From: Rhabditophanes sp. KR3021
Lineage: Eukaryota > Nematoda > Chromadorea > Rhabditida > Alloionematidae
Assembly: GCA_963281155.1 (NCBI GenBank)
Contig: CAUJLY010000006.1
Coordinates: 620,001-684,000, forward strand
Direction: 5' to 3'
DNA: 64,000 bases
Position 1 is the first letter of the stretch, and every line of letters begins with the position of its first letter. Of this stretch, positions 1 to 11,693 are shown in pieces. The notes beneath the pieces were generated by a model, which was given only the letters and a program-made list of their open reading frames with translations, searched no databases and was not told where the DNA came from. Both the position numbers and the translations under genes were made by a program.

Positions 1-704
1 CCAAAAATAATGGTATACTCATTTTGCCATTGTTTCGAAGGTAGACTGAAAAAGTATGCTTGCAAGTTATGAACTTCCTTAAGACAATTCCTGGCTTGGT
101 GAATATTCAAACTATAAACAAACTGATTGTTAGTAGAAGAAGCAAGGAAATCCATTATCAAAGCTCCTTCTTGGTTCTCCATAGTAGTCCAGTCTCTGCT
201 TCCATAGCATTTTACAATTTTTAAGTCAGGGATTTGGGTAAATTGATTATAAAATTTGCACTCTCTATCGTGAGCCTTAGCCAGAAGATCGGAATTTATC
301 ATTTCATCTTCTCCATCATTATTCATTTTTTGATTTTCTAAAGCTTCGTTCATACTATCCATACCAGGAATTTTCAAAGCGATAATGAATGGCTTCTTTG
401 ATTTATCATCAAAATAAATAGTAAGCTTGTAGACTTTACTAGCAAAACCCTTGCCACCACTAATATGCGATGCATCGACCTAATCAAATAGCAAGTTATA
501 GAACTATAAAATTAATACAATTACCTTAGTTACTTTAGCATTTCCTCTTGCAGATTTGAAGTCCCTATTTTTCTCTTCTAAACACTCAATAACCCACTTT
601 ATTTCAGTCTTAGTTCCTTCAACATTAGAATCTTCTAGTTGCTGTGTAGCGAAGATGCTCATGACTAAATAAATTATTGGTGGAATAATTTTATCATTCT
701 GCAA
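1..704 (-). CDS. CHK-kinase-like / DUF1679 protein, 5' part (cut by window edge)
   Basis: Two exons are visible: 525..704 and 1..479, joined across a 45-base GT-AG intron, and the gene runs off the left edge. The spliced product reads ...NAKVTK/VDASHISGGKGFASKVYK..., followed by FIIALKIP, HDRECKFYNQF, VKCYGS, ALIMDF and a LKEVHNLQAYFF segment. This order (Gly-rich loop, ALK lysine strand, HxxECKFY helix, nematode-type LHxLQA helix) is that of the nematode DUF1679 / CHK (EcKinase-like) kinase-fold family, whose substrates are mostly unknown. The catalytic part with its DxD residues lies outside the window. Two starts are possible, at 704 and at 662 (MSIFATQQ); the second avoids a hydrophobic N-terminus and I slightly prefer it. 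Confidence 0.75.
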
Positions 705-1346
705 CTAATATCACACTTAAATATTCTTTTGAATGACCTTAAAAATCGACAAAAACACCTTTTTTATATATTGACATGTATTATCATTTATGCTTATATG
801 ATCCTTTCAGTGTCAATTTTATGTTAATTTGATTTTAATCACCATAAATTGACATCTCTTGATCAACTTTAATCTGACTTGAGAGAAGTGAACATGGTTA
901 AGCGTGTTTAAATATATCAAGAAATGATGACAATGTGTCGCATCATGTTAAATTTATGCAATGCATTGCTTTTTTATTTATCAATCACATTTACACTTGA
1001 TTAATTATAATATTTAATAGACTATTTGTGTGTCTTTTTTGTGCTAAAGTATGATTATATGAAATTATTACGAAGTTTAAGTAACTATAAACTACACACA
1101 AAAATGTTATTGTTTAAAAAATACCTAATATATTCAAATTTAAAAGAGTAATTATCAGTATTCATAAAATTGATGATTGCATCAGCTAACACATTCTATG
1201 GATATTCTTCCAATAATGATTCCAGGACATTCGTAAACCGTACTTGTTGCCAGTGTAATAATAGCAAATTAAAAGATCTTAAAAACATCCATAAACTGAA
1301 GGAAAGCATCTTTCTTCAATCCAAAGCTATTCTTTTTAACTGCTAA
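705..1346. other. AT-rich intergenic stretch
   Basis: No ORF with coding character and no RNA gene is seen. The 200 bases nearest 705 should include the promoter of the CHK-like gene, but no clear TATA box is visible. Confidence 0.5.
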
Positions 1347-1571
1347 TTACAATTTCGCTTTGAATTCAATTTCCTTTAGACCGACACTTTCATCGTCACC
1401 ATCAACATTATCATAATAATCACGATCATCGCCACTTGATATTGCTGACTCAGATTCTGTTGATTCGGAAAAAGTATCACTGGTATCACCATCATTTTCT
1501 TCTTCTGCTTCCTGACTATCTACTTTCATTGGTATAGGCAATTGACTGTCATCTTTATTCTTATTTTCCAT
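1347..1571 (-). CDS. Small acidic Ser/Glu/Asp-rich protein, exon or short gene
   Basis: The ORF encodes 74 residues with a strongly acidic, Ser-rich middle (TESESAISSGDDRDYYDNVD) and no membrane segment or signal peptide. The reading frame stays open upstream to an AG at about 1600 preceded by a pyrimidine run, so this may be a 3' exon. A possible upstream coding piece starting MSITKEGLDD at 1680 does not join in phase through any GT I can see. No family is recognised. Low-complexity acidic ORFs can occur by chance in AT-rich DNA, but the biased composition over 60 residues favours a real exon. Confidence 0.35.
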   Translation of the reverse strand: MENKNKDDSQLPIPMKVDSQEAEEENDGDTSDTFSESTESESAISSGDDRDYYDNVDGDDESVGLKEIEFKAKL

Positions 1572-1680
1572 ATCTTCTACATTATCTGATTTAGCATCTA
1601 AAACACAAATAACTGTTACAACATAAAATCATAACAAACTTGCTATAGCCATCATCCAATCCTTCTTTAGTAATTGACAT

Positions 1681-4469
1681 TTCTTTTGTTTTTAGCAACA
1701 AATTTCCACACGTTTTAAAAATAACTTTTGAAATTGCAAATTAAAAATGCTTTTTATTATAAGGCTTAATTCTTATCTAGAAGAATAAACAAGCGTTTAT
1801 ATAATACGGAAATACATAAATCATCTCCCAAATAGATTCTTTAATCTATACAATTAGGCGATAAACACGCTTTTTTTAAAGTTGGACGACGTTGTTCAAT
1901 TTCGTTCTCCAATTATAAAAATTAAAAAAGTCTTTATTGTGAGTCGTGTGTTTTTTGCTATAATAATTGAATGCACGATTGTAAGGTTGCAAAATGTTCC
2001 TGAAGTATGTGATAATTGTCTTCTAAATTTCAGATATCAAATTTATTAGAAGGATATTAAAACATTTTTGTATTACAAGTCAAATAAATAAACAGCCCCA
2101 ACCATTTCTACATAATCATTATTATCAAGAGAAGGAATCTTGGGAGGTTCGGAAAATATAATTTTTACTAACTAGATATTTACATAATAAAGTAATTATC
2201 ATTTAATAATGCAATAATTGTCTGAGTAATATGTGTCATTAGTAAAATATGTCTAGAATGGAAGCAAATACTAGCATTTTCTATAAGAGAATTTATTTGT
2301 CAATTGATAATAATTTTGAATTTGTGATTCCTATTGTTTCGCATTTGGTAATTTTGTGTGTGTAGGTTTTAGCCTTAATTATTACTACCGTAAGGGAATT
2401 AGTTGGATGAGTAATTAAAAATATTGTTTAGGATTTGTGTACATTTACATTATTAATATGGCTTTGATAATTATAACAATTATTGCTGCTATACTTATTT
2501 TAGTATTGTTTGGTACAAATCAATTATCATTTGAGTTTTGTTGCTTTTTATTTTTATGTTTGAGCAAATGTTATTGTGTATTGCTTCAATAATCTTTAGA
2601 GTAAGAAATACTGATGCAGAATTATCTGACATGATTATGATATTTTTTATCCACTGGAAATAAATCTTGTATTTTGATAAATACACGAAGTTACTGGAAA
2701 AACCATGTTTGTCTATAGAAGTCCATTCATTGGGACAAATTGGAATCTCTATAGTTATAATAAAACGAAAGTCTCATTATCAATGTAACAATTTGATTAC
2801 ACACAATTAATAATACTTTGATTTATGAATATTTAGTATGTTATGTAACAACTGGATTCGTTTGAATTTGATGTAAATTACGAATAATAATATCACAAAC
2901 AGAATTTATTTTAAATTAAATTTTATCAGAAATCTTTTCAGATCTCGTTCCAAAATTTGCTTACACAATTCATTTAGAATCCTGAACGCATACTAACCTC
3001 AAACTGGGTTTTTTAAACCGTTTTAGTTAGTTTTAGATTTTCTTTTATATATAAATGTGAGAAAATCGGAAGTAGATTATCATATATCTAACCAAAACGA
3101 AAAGATACATCCAAATGTTGAATTAACTTCAGTTTAAACTATTGAATAGTAGCAACATTTTTATTTAGATAGTAAATTAGTAAGAATCGGCATTCACAAT
3201 TTTTAAAACCTTAAATGCTTTAAATAATCTTTTTATCTTAAAAATTGAATTGTTTTGGAAATTTTCTAAATGCTGTTTAATTACACACTTTACAATCCCA
3301 TTTAAATGTATCTTGGGATTTTAAAAGTATAGTCGGTGATTTATATTCATCAGGATTTGTTTTATTATTAGGAAAATAAATATTGAACCCGTTTAATGCA
3401 GTATAAATATACTCAAATGCTATCAATAAAATTTCCATATAAACTTACATAAAAGAGTCTTAACTATATCAATTTAATAAAAGTATTTGAAAAGACAATT
3501 TTGCTGTTAAAGATGCCATATTTTGCACCTAACTATTATTTTAGTATGTACTATATTTGTTATTATTTAGAAAAAATATTTTAACATTTTATTAAATTGT
3601 TTTTTTATTTCAAGAAATGTCTTAAAAAGATTGGATCTTTAAACTCAATTTAAGACAAGTTAGATAAAGCGTTTCAAAAATGTGTATCAACTAGCAATAT
3701 CACACACGATGAAGTCTTAACAAAGTAAAATAAGAATTTAAAATATACACGGTTACTACACCGTATCATAGATGACATTATCTTGGCCCAAATCTAGATA
3801 TGCAAGAAGAAATATATGGATTTTGCGTTTGACAAAGACTGAAACCAACATTCAATCTGATATAAACAAGAACTTTATTGAAAATGTAACATTTTTATTA
3901 CATCAAGCAGAAATAGACATTCTTTGTCAAGAATCTTCATTTGATACTGGTTGAGCTGGCTTGGGTCAGTCATAATTAGTACTAAAATGTTAGCTGCGAT
4001 ATTTTTTCTTATTCAACCAATTATTTTTCTTATTTGCAATAGTGATGCAAGACAATTTTTAACACAGAAATCCTGTAAACAAAAGAAAATATCCTCAAAA
4101 ATGACTATCATTCGTTAGTTTAAGAAATTAATAACATATTGCCTCCTATTTAATTTTTTTAAAAACCCTATAGTGGTGAGGGAATATTGTATATCAAAAA
4201 TCTGTTGAATCAGTTTTGTAGAGCGTTTCCAAGGACATCTGATGTGCTATTCGGTATTTTCACAAACTCTATCCAAGCTCGAGGGTGCAACGATAATAAT
4301 AATTTCTTTACTTTTAAACATCGTATTAATTAACAGATCAGAAGAATATAATAAACAATAAACTTTTGACACCAACCATTCCGAACCTAATATGAAAAGA
4401 ATATCCTACTGAAGAGTCTGTTGCAAAAAATTAAACAAACATGAAATGGTAAAGGCTAACCAGTAACTT
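1681..4469. other. Long gene-poor AT-rich region
   Basis: Only short chance ORFs occur here, for example 60 residues at 3772..3954. One copy of a dispersed repeat lies at about 2926..3025 and is listed separately. I see no gene or RNA. Confidence 0.5.
2926..3025 (-). repeat. Dispersed repeat copy 1 (about 100 bp)
   Basis: On the minus strand this reads GGTTTA..., then GGTTAGTATGCGTTCAGGAT, then GTAAGCAAATTTTGGAACGA and AAAGATTTCT. The same string order recurs on the plus strand at 61119..61235 and 62988..63105, with about 75-85 percent identity by eye. No ORF is conserved, so a short non-autonomous element or other non-coding repeat is likely. Confidence 0.65.
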
Positions 4470-4577
4470 TCGAGCCAGAAACCTTTTAAATCTTTCAAAC
4501 GTCTACGGCGAGCTTACAATATTTCTAATAAACAGCGCGAAATTTGTCTACAGACAGATCCTAATAAGCTCGGTCCA

Positions 4578-4955
4578 ATGTCACATCCACTCAATTATTC
4601 AACTTTGTATCATAGGTACGACTTGTACAACGGAGATGTCATTGATCCCTATCAAAAGGATACTGAAGAGCTGGCTATTTACAATAAAGACATTTTCAAT
4701 TTTCTCTTGAACAAAGTTGTTGGGGCTAGCAAAAATACACTAGGCGACCCAATTATAGTACAAGTAGTTTCGTACTTCTATAATGAAGCAAATTGTCTTT
4801 GGATAATGAAACTGATTGAAGAATTGTTGATGACACCAAAACAAGTCGAATCATTGTTAAAGCATGTCGAATCATTATTTGATGCTGCAAATTATTTAAA
4901 AGCACTGTTTGCCTATTTCAAAGCCCAGCGAATTATTGCTAAATGTTGCGAATAA
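4578..4955 (+). CDS. Hypothetical protein, 125 aa or longer
   Basis: The frame is open from about 4465. In that longer reading a basic segment (FKSFKRLRRAYNISNKQRE) precedes the first Met at 4578. The product has a short internal repetition (KQVESLLKHVESLF) in a helical C-terminal third and ends KAQRIIAKCCE. There is no signal peptide, membrane segment or family I recognise. The DNA after the stop keeps similar wording (aagcatggcg, aaacacggcg), which suggests a longer, decayed repeat-helix reading. It could be a remnant of a larger gene; function unknown. Confidence 0.35.
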   Translation: MSHPLNYSTLYHRYDLYNGDVIDPYQKDTEELAIYNKDIFNFLLNKVVGASKNTLGDPIIVQVVSYFYNEANCLWIMKLIEELLMTPKQVESLLKHVESLFDAANYLKALFAYFKAQRIIAKCCE

Positions 4956-5498
4956 TGTTTAAAGCATGGCGGAACATTATTAAGTATTATGAATTATTTC
5001 TGAAACACGGCGAGCCATTTTTGATTCTCGGCTAGTTAATTTTAAAACTATATTAGTGCATTAAAAAGTACGTAAATTAAAAATTATTAAAAAGATAGAA
5101 GATAAAATAAAGACAAAACAAATATAGATAAATCAGGTACTACTTTTTCGCCATAAAGGAAATTTTTTGACTGCGGAAAAGTGGCTACTCGTTTATTGTA
5201 CTTTTGATTTGATCTCAGTACTTGTCAAATTTTTGATATCATTTATTAACATTACATTTTAATAATCCTATATTACTCTACTTGTAAAGCTAATCCAATA
5301 TTAATATGAGGTTGGTGGAAAATATTATGTTACTTGTTAAACTAATCTAATATTAAATCTAAAGCTGTTTGTAAATATTTTCCCCTTTATAAACAATTTT
5401 GTCATATTTCTGTGGTTGAACTTATATTTTTTATGAGATTCATTTGTTTGTTTTAAATATGGACTAATTTTTCCCTTGTCAACAACTAACTTTTTTGC
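4956..5498. other. AT-rich intergenic stretch
   Basis: No coding frame is supported. Two similar 20-30 base pieces around 5275-5310 and 5325-5360 (acttgttaaactaatctaatatta-like wording) suggest a small local duplication. Confidence 0.4.
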
Positions 5499-5506
5499 TA
5501 TATAAA
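5499..5506 (+). promoter_or_regulatory. TATA box of the 5542 gene
   Basis: TATATAAA lies about 36 bases before the ATG at 5542, a spacing shared by other small secreted-protein genes in this window. Confidence 0.55.
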
Positions 5507-5541
5507 GAAACATAAAATGTAACTTTAATCACCAACTAACA

Positions 5542-5994
5542 ATGCAATTCAATATCATCCACCTTCTTTTATCAGCTATTCTCATTTCTAGTGTTGTATC
5601 ACAAACAACACCATCATCTGCAGTTCAAGAAATAGAAGCTGCTAAAGATTCTGCAAGAGGAGTGATTAGTGATGCTGCTAAAGCAGCAAAAGAAAAAATA
5701 GTTGCGATTGAAAATGCTGCAACTCCTTCAACAGTAACCGAATCTACAGCTGAAATAAAAGCTACTGCCAACACAGCAAAGGATGCTGGTGGTGCAACCG
5801 CAACAGAAGCAACAAATCAAATTAACACAATTGCAAATGCAGGTTCTCAAGGAGCAACGCCAGCACAAATAACTGAAATTAAAGCTGCTCAACAAACAGC
5901 TATTGCATCATTAAATGAAGCAGCCAAATCAGCCAAATCAGATATTGAAGCAACTGAACAATCTTCAATTGCTAAAGTAACAGCATCGGGATAA
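5542..5994 (+). CDS. Secreted Ala/Thr-rich helical protein, 150 aa
   Basis: Single exon. Residues 1-20 are a clear signal peptide (hydrophobic [16 protein letters not shown], cut near SQT). The mature part is almost entirely A, T, S, E, K, Q and I with regular spacing ([32 protein letters not shown]), so it is predicted as one or two long amphipathic helices with three similar segments. It has no Cys. The composition recalls ice-binding/LEA-like or coiled-coil secreted proteins, but no family is identified. The ATG at 5542 is supported by the signal peptide and by the TATA box. Probably abundant and extracellular; that is inference. Confidence 0.75.
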   Translation: MQFNIIHLLLSAILISSVVSQTTPSSAVQEIEAAKDSARGVISDAAKAAKEKIVAIENAATPSTVTESTAEIKATANTAKDAGGATATEATNQINTIANAGSQGATPAQITEIKAAQQTAIASLNEAAKSAKSDIEATEQSSIAKVTASG

Positions 5995-6299
5995 AATTAT
6001 TACACGTTACAAATATGACTATTTTATTATAGCTTATTATTTCATTGTTTGGCTCAAACAGAATGAAAATGGTTAAGTCTTCTAATTTCATAAAATAAAA
6101 CTCATTTAAAAATGTCATTTGTATAATGTAGTTTCTAAATTAATTCAATTTTTATTTAATATTGTTTTTGGAATTTAAAATAATTTGATGCATGAAGATA
6201 AAAAGTGACAATTAATTTTTACTCCTTTTATGAGTAGGGAAACTAATAAAATTATGTGCATTATTTGTATCATATTATTATTAATGAAATGGTTAACAC
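5995..6299. other. Intergenic, between convergent gene ends
   Basis: This AT-rich stretch lies between the 3' end of the secreted Ala-rich gene and the 3' end of the P450 gene. It contains aataaa-like signals (about 6095) but no gene. Confidence 0.45.
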
Positions 6300-8074
6300 T
6301 TAATAACGCTCAATAGCTTTGACAGTAAATGGTTTAACTGATACAGAAATGCCTGGATTTTTTTCATAACTTGGCAACTTATTTGGATCAGATGGAATGA
6401 ATTTAAAATTATTATACATATTAGCAACAATAACAAAAAGCTCCATTTTACTAAGTGCTTCACCTGAAAAAAAGATATTATAAAATAATAGTTAGATGCT
6501 TTATTCATACCTAAACATTGTCTTTTTCCAATACTGAATGGCATGAATTCATTAAATTTCTTAAGTTTACCATCTTTATCAATCCACCGTTCAGGAATAA
6601 ATTGTTCAGGATTAGGGAAGACTTTTTCATCATATAACATACAACTTATTTGAGGAACAACAATTGTGTTTTTCATTATTTTATGCCCCATAACAACTGC
6701 ATCTTCTGTACAAACGTGAGACAAATTTGCGGGAAGTAAGTTGACTAGTCTTTGGAACTCCTTTAAAAATATTAAATTATTTAAAGTATGTGTGTTTACT
6801 TACATTAATTACGGCTTGAGTATAAATTAGATCATTTTTGTCTGCAGTTGTAATGATTCTGTTAGAGCCAATCACTCGATCAAGTTCAGTATGTAGCTTG
6901 TCTTGTACTTGATCATTATGAAGCATGTACAAAACACCAAACAGAGTTGTGGTGATAGTAGTCTCCATTCCTATAAAGACATTTGCTAATAAAATAACAA
7001 TAAATCACACTTACCTGCAATCCAAACATCATTTAAAATAACTGAAAGTTGATGTAGATTGAAATCACTATTGACAACACCTTCATTTTCTTCTTTATGC
7101 ATTTCTTTCAAAAATGCGCTTACAAAATCTGTTGGTTCGTGATCTGGATTATGGCTTTCAATATGTTCAGATATTTGTCTTTTTAGAAACTCAAACAATG
7201 TATTTTGGTTTGCAATTATTTCATCTGCTCTTTGCTTGAAGAATGGAAGATTTTTTACATACTTGTAAAAAGGGAATAATATCAAACTTGCTGGTCTTTG
7301 AAAAAGATTAGTGTTTTTATCTAAAATTTTCTTAAGTTTGGTAAATTCTTCTATTTTGTCACCATCGAAATTATATCCAAATAAGAGGTTGTTAATAATA
7401 CTTCCAACACATATATTTACATGATTTATTATGTTTACTTCTCCAGTTTTTGAATCTGCCTTTATAGCTTCCATTAATCCAATAGTTACATTTATAACTT
7501 TTTCTTCAAGGATATTTTTGCCAAATCCTAGGTTTCTAAGTGTATGCAGAGCGAAACGTCTTGTATCTTGCCATAAGTCATTTCTTGCAAAAAACATTCC
7601 TGTGAATCCACCTCTTAAAGCTTTGTTCCAGTCTGCAAAGATTTCTCGGCCGCTGAATTTTTCCCCTTGCTTAACAAACGCTTCATTCATTGATTCATAG
7701 TCTGCAAAAACAACGATAGGAACACTACCTTGCCAGTAAGTGTAAATTGGTCCAAACTAAAAGAAATAACATGATTATATTAAAAACGTAATAAAATAGT
7801 TTTAAGATAAAAGGTTATGTAATTGACCATATTAGTTTACCTGATTTTTCCAGTTAATATACGCTTGATAACCAGGAGTGTAATGAGCAATTGTATGAAG
7901 ATTTCCTAAAAAATATAGAGGTTAGCAAATGATTTTAACAAAGACACTAAAATGCCAACTAAACTAACCTAAAATAGGAATTGGGGTAGGACCTGGCGGT
8001 AAATTACGTCTCTTCCAATACAAGTCATAGAAGAAATATAATGATATAAACAATGTTAGCAATAAAACGAACAT
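6300..8074 (-). CDS. Cytochrome P450, microsomal CYP2-like, complete
   Basis: Six exons: 7969..8074, 7841..7905, 7015..7756, 6804..6970, 6511..6760 and 6300..6463, giving 1,494 bases and 497 residues. The protein starts with a hydrophobic membrane anchor, followed by a KRR stop-transfer and the hinge [12 protein letters not shown]. The I-helix reads [10 protein letters not shown], the K-helix ExxR is EFQR, the meander has PERW, and the haem loop [10 protein letters not shown] supplies the Cys ligand. All key elements and a normal length are present, so it should be an active ER monooxygenase of the nematode CYP2-like expansion. Its substrate is unknown; detoxification of xenobiotics is the usual inference. 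The haem-loop exon is split by an intron between Leu and Gly. A broken copy lies just upstream (8.6-9.4 kb). Confidence 0.93.
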
Positions 8075-8607
8075 TATAAAATTACCTATGTGATCGAATG
8101 AAGTTTATATCCAATATTTTACGTTATAGCACACATACACAAGAGGTATCAATAACATCATGTTTTGTTTAGATTGTCTAATCTTGTGTTTAGTTATAAA
8201 ACTCAATATCTTAAACAATTGATAAAACAACTGGTAATTTTTGATAAGATAAAAACTTTTGAGCACGTAATTAATTGATAAACAAATTATTGCATCAAAT
8301 TTATGTCGACTTTTTGTTTCTTTTTCATACTATTGATGTCATAAAGAATCTCATACATTATAAAAAATAGGTAATAATAAAGTGCATACGGTATTATTAG
8401 TGACAAAGTTCACTTTTGTTTATGTCATTTCTGATTAGACACTTCAGATAATGTGATCGAATAGCATAAACATGAATACTTTAATTCAACCTAATAAAAT
8501 TAGTCATGCCAACAAATTATTATTTAAATATGTAAAAAAATAAACACTTTACTATCAATTAACATTTTAATTAAAAAAGGAAATACAATATTTGTAATGT
8601 AAGGATT
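8075..8607. other. Intergenic between P450 and its pseudogene
   Basis: Upstream region of the intact P450; AT-rich. It should include the P450 promoter, but no strong TATA match is visible. The terminal exon expected for the P450 copy is missing here. Confidence 0.45.
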
Positions 8608-9420
8608 CATAATACACTGTCTCTTTCCAATACTGAACGGCATAAATTCATTGAACTTTTTAAGTTTGCCTTCTTCATCAATCCAACGCTCAGGGATAAA
8701 TTCTTCTGGATTTGGAAATAACCTTTGATAATAAAGCATACAACTAGTTGAAGCAATAACAAGGGACTTTTCGGGTATTTTGTGATTCATAACAAGGCAA
8801 TCATTAGTTGTTATATGAGTTACATTTGAAGGTTGCAAATGGGATATACGTTGAACTTCCTACAATTTTATAAGTCGAATATATAAAACATTTACTTAAA
8901 TTTATTACGGCTTGGGTGTAAATAAGAATATTTTTGTCTGCTATTGTGATCGAACGATCAGGTCCAATTACTTTAAAAATTTCAACATGCAGTTTAACTT
9001 GTGCTTTAGTATTACGAAGTAAATATATAATGCCAAACAAGCATGTACTACTCGTTTGTATCTTGGACAGCAACTCAGATATCGTTGCACAAAGCTTGAA
9101 GTTGTTCCACATTAAAATCACCATTTTTAACATTTTTTTTATCCTTATTTGTTTGTTTCAAAAAAGCACTAACAAAATCTTTTGGTTCTTCATATGAATC
9201 AGGTTCATGTCTAGCAAGATGCTTTTTAATTTGTGTGCTGAAAAATTTATAAAAAGTTCATTAAATAGCAAAAAATTTAATCATAACATTGTTTAAAATT
9301 GAAATATGTCGAACATATTTGTAAATAGGCATTAGCATCAAATGCGAAGGTGATTGAATAGTCGGACTTGTTTTTCTAATGCATCTTTCAGCATCTCAAA
9401 TTCCGCAATCGTTCATCATT
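8608..9420 (-). pseudogene. Decayed tandem copy of the cytochrome P450
   Basis: Pieces colinear with the neighbouring P450 are readable in order. These are EFEMLKDALEK/LFN, a PIYKYVRHI segment, [22 protein letters not shown] then a stop, a damaged I-helix ([21 protein letters not shown] in place of [18 protein letters not shown]), [34 protein letters not shown] and [11 protein letters not shown]. The frame is broken several times, the I-helix AGxET is lost, the haem-loop Gly is lost, and there is no first, second or final exon. It is a duplicate of the 6.3-8.1 kb gene in the same orientation and cannot make a working enzyme. Confidence 0.85.
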
Positions 9421-10283
9421 TAAGATGGGTATTTTGGTGATTTACAAATAAACTTATTTTAGTAAGTTCATCAAAAATTAACTTCCGATTAATTTGCCTA
9501 ATTTAAAATAATAGATATAGTAATAGGTTATCATTTTTAATTAAAATTACGATAAAAAATTCCGGCTTGTAAATGTTAAAAGGTTAATTATGAACTATAG
9601 ATTTAAATATTATACTTTACATAATGTGTTATTTAATTTATATGTCGCCGAGACTGATGTAAATAATCACCTAACATAGAAGAATAGAAAATAAGCATCT
9701 CTTAAATACACTTTTTTTAAACTTTTCTAAAGCGACTAATTGCATTTTTTCTTTGTTTACCACCCCATTTTATTATGTCATAACACCCTTTTTAAGGACT
9801 TCCAATTATAACTTCCTTCATTTTAAATCACTTTATCTTAACATTCATTTATTACAGATTCCTTGCTTGAGCCAACTCATTAACTCAAGTAAACCATTGT
9901 AAAATCTGTATGTTAAACACAATATTTTAAATGTATGTTAAGGCTTTAAGGCGACCGCAGTATTTCATAGTTAAAAGAAGCAAATAAAAACTTTAAAGTT
10001 GAAGCATTATTTTGTTATTAAAAGTCCTCGTTTTGACTATCACTAAAGTCGTGCCATATTGAAAATCTCTTTCTTATGACACCCAATCGTAAGAATTTTA
10101 TAATTTTCTCATTATGCCATCAAACCTGAAATAAATAATCACAAATTATTGTTATAAATATGTAAATGTATTTCGTCGACATTTTGATATTAATAATACA
10201 TTTTAATAAATATAATTATATTATACATTTTTTATAATTATTTTATTACATAATTTAAGACTTTTAGATACATCATTTGAAAA
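9421..10283. other. AT-rich intergenic stretch
   Basis: No gene is seen. A possible further P450 remnant fades out near 9.42 kb. The receptor gene begins at 10284 after a very AT-rich 100 bases. Confidence 0.45.
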
Positions 10284-11303
10284 ATGTTACTTGACGAAAT
10301 TAAGGAAATGCAAAAGCATTATAATGTTTACCATTTTATTTCTACTTGGACAACATTTAATTGCTCTATGTTTGAAGAAGATGAAATGAAATTGTTGTCC
10401 AAATATTTTGCAAATCAAATTGTTGGTATTTTATATGGTTTAGTTGGTTTATTTTATATAATCTGTTATGTTCCATGCTTTTTAGCTATGCTTCATAATG
10501 ATCATTTTCAATTTCCTTGTTTTAAAATAATGGCATTTGTCGCTTTACTAGAAATTATTATACTCATAATATTGGGTCCAATAACAGGATATTTTACATA
10601 CTATGGAATTGTGGCATGTTTATATCCTGTTTTAAATATGATTTGTGGTGTAATTATATTTTCACTTTTTTCAACCGTATCAGCTGCCACAATACTTTTA
10701 CTCAGTATTAGATTAATTGAATATAAACATAAAAAAATAGTTTCATTATTATTTGGTGGTCGAAAAGTTTACTTTTGGATGTTTTTGACTTTAATTTACG
10801 GATTTGGATTTGGTATATTTACTAAAACATTGACATTTTGCGCTCCTGCTCAAACATGGTCATTTGATTTATATACTGGAATGCCGTCATTACAAAACCA
10901 TAGAGCTGATACAAATTTGTTCCACCAAATACAAGCTTTGTCATATGTTATTATTTGTGCTTTTTTATATTTTCTTTATTTGGTAATTTATTGGAGAGAA
11001 TTCATGAAAATTCAGACTTTAGGAGCAAATAACATTAAGTTTAAACTGACATTACAAATTTTAATTTCCTCTTTTGTGTCTGACGTAACTTCTGTTCTAT
11101 TTACACTTATTTATTATGTGACTGTGGGACCAGCATATATAATAACGGGATACTTTTTTTGGTTGAGTATGCATGGATCAACTGGAGTAATTTTATTGTT
11201 GTTTAACAGATCACTTAAAAATACTATTAAAACATATGTTTTTAAAGTCAAAAAGAACAATACAATTATTGTAAAATCTTCTGGTACAAGGCAAAAATCT
11301 TAA
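10284..11303 (+). CDS. SRT-family 7TM chemoreceptor, 339 aa
   Basis: Single exon. The protein has an extracellular N-terminus with Cys (FNCSMFEEDE) and seven hydrophobic segments, at about residues 47-70, 82-105, 115-145, 163-182, 220-240, 255-278 and 284-305, plus a basic C-tail (FKVKKNN). The pattern NQIVGILYGLVG... YVPCFLAM, LFGGRKVYFWM after TM4, and a TM7 with WLSMHGSTGVILLLFNRSLK is that of nematode serpentine receptor class T. Members are thought to sense chemicals in ciliated neurons, and the ligand is unknown. Its TAA overlaps the minus-strand gene ending at 11300. Its sequence is clearly distinct from the two near-paralogous srt genes at 25.3 and 51.8 kb. Confidence 0.82.
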   Translation: MLLDEIKEMQKHYNVYHFISTWTTFNCSMFEEDEMKLLSKYFANQIVGILYGLVGLFYIICYVPCFLAMLHNDHFQFPCFKIMAFVALLEIIILIILGPITGYFTYYGIVACLYPVLNMICGVIIFSLFSTVSAATILLLSIRLIEYKHKKIVSLLFGGRKVYFWMFLTLIYGFGFGIFTKTLTFCAPAQTWSFDLYTGMPSLQNHRADTNLFHQIQALSYVIICAFLYFLYLVIYWREFMKIQTLGANNIKFKLTLQILISSFVSDVTSVLFTLIYYVTVGPAYIITGYFFWLSMHGSTGVILLLFNRSLKNTIKTYVFKVKKNNTIIVKSSGTRQKS

Positions 11304-11693
11304 AATATGTTCAACTCACCTGTATAATTTGAAATTAAAAGATAAACATTCATAGTTGATAATTTATTTGTAATCTGAAAATATTTGTTGTAATGTCTTA
11401 TAAAATACTTATCTGAAAGTTCCGTGACGTTTACATGAACATCATGAATTGTAAAACCTAATTTAGATAATTAAACACATGGCATTAATCTGAAAAGTTT
11501 ATCAAAAATATTTGTAATTACCTAAATATCTATCTATATAGTAGTCACGGTGGTGAAGTGTAGGAATTGTGCCCAAATCTTGTTCAATTACATTCCTTTT
11601 GCACTCAATGGTCTTTATTAATATTAATTTGAATAAATTATCAAGTTTAGAGAATTTTACACCAGTATCGTCTCCCCCTAGGCCTTCAAACAT
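11300..11693 (-). CDS. Unknown two-exon gene, founder of a local TxPTLHHR family
   Basis: Exons 11522..11693 and 11300..11457 join across a 64-base GT-AG intron in phase (L-G/F) to give 109 residues. The product contains VKFSKLDNLFKL, then GTIPTLHHRDYYIDRYLG, TIHDVHVNVT, ELSDKYFIRHYNKYF and NVYLLISNYTG. The final codons TACAG/GTGAGT resemble a strong donor, so a further exon may exist instead of the stop at 11300. As read, the gene overlaps the receptor stop on the other strand by four bases. I do not recognise the fold. Relics with the same PTLHHR core lie near 16.1, 16.5 and 23.1 kb, which supports a real protein family. Confidence 0.55.

Noticed and set aside
7431..7700. 89-codon plus-strand ORF
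   Set aside because: Exact antisense shadow of the P450 central exon; the P450 frame has full motif support.
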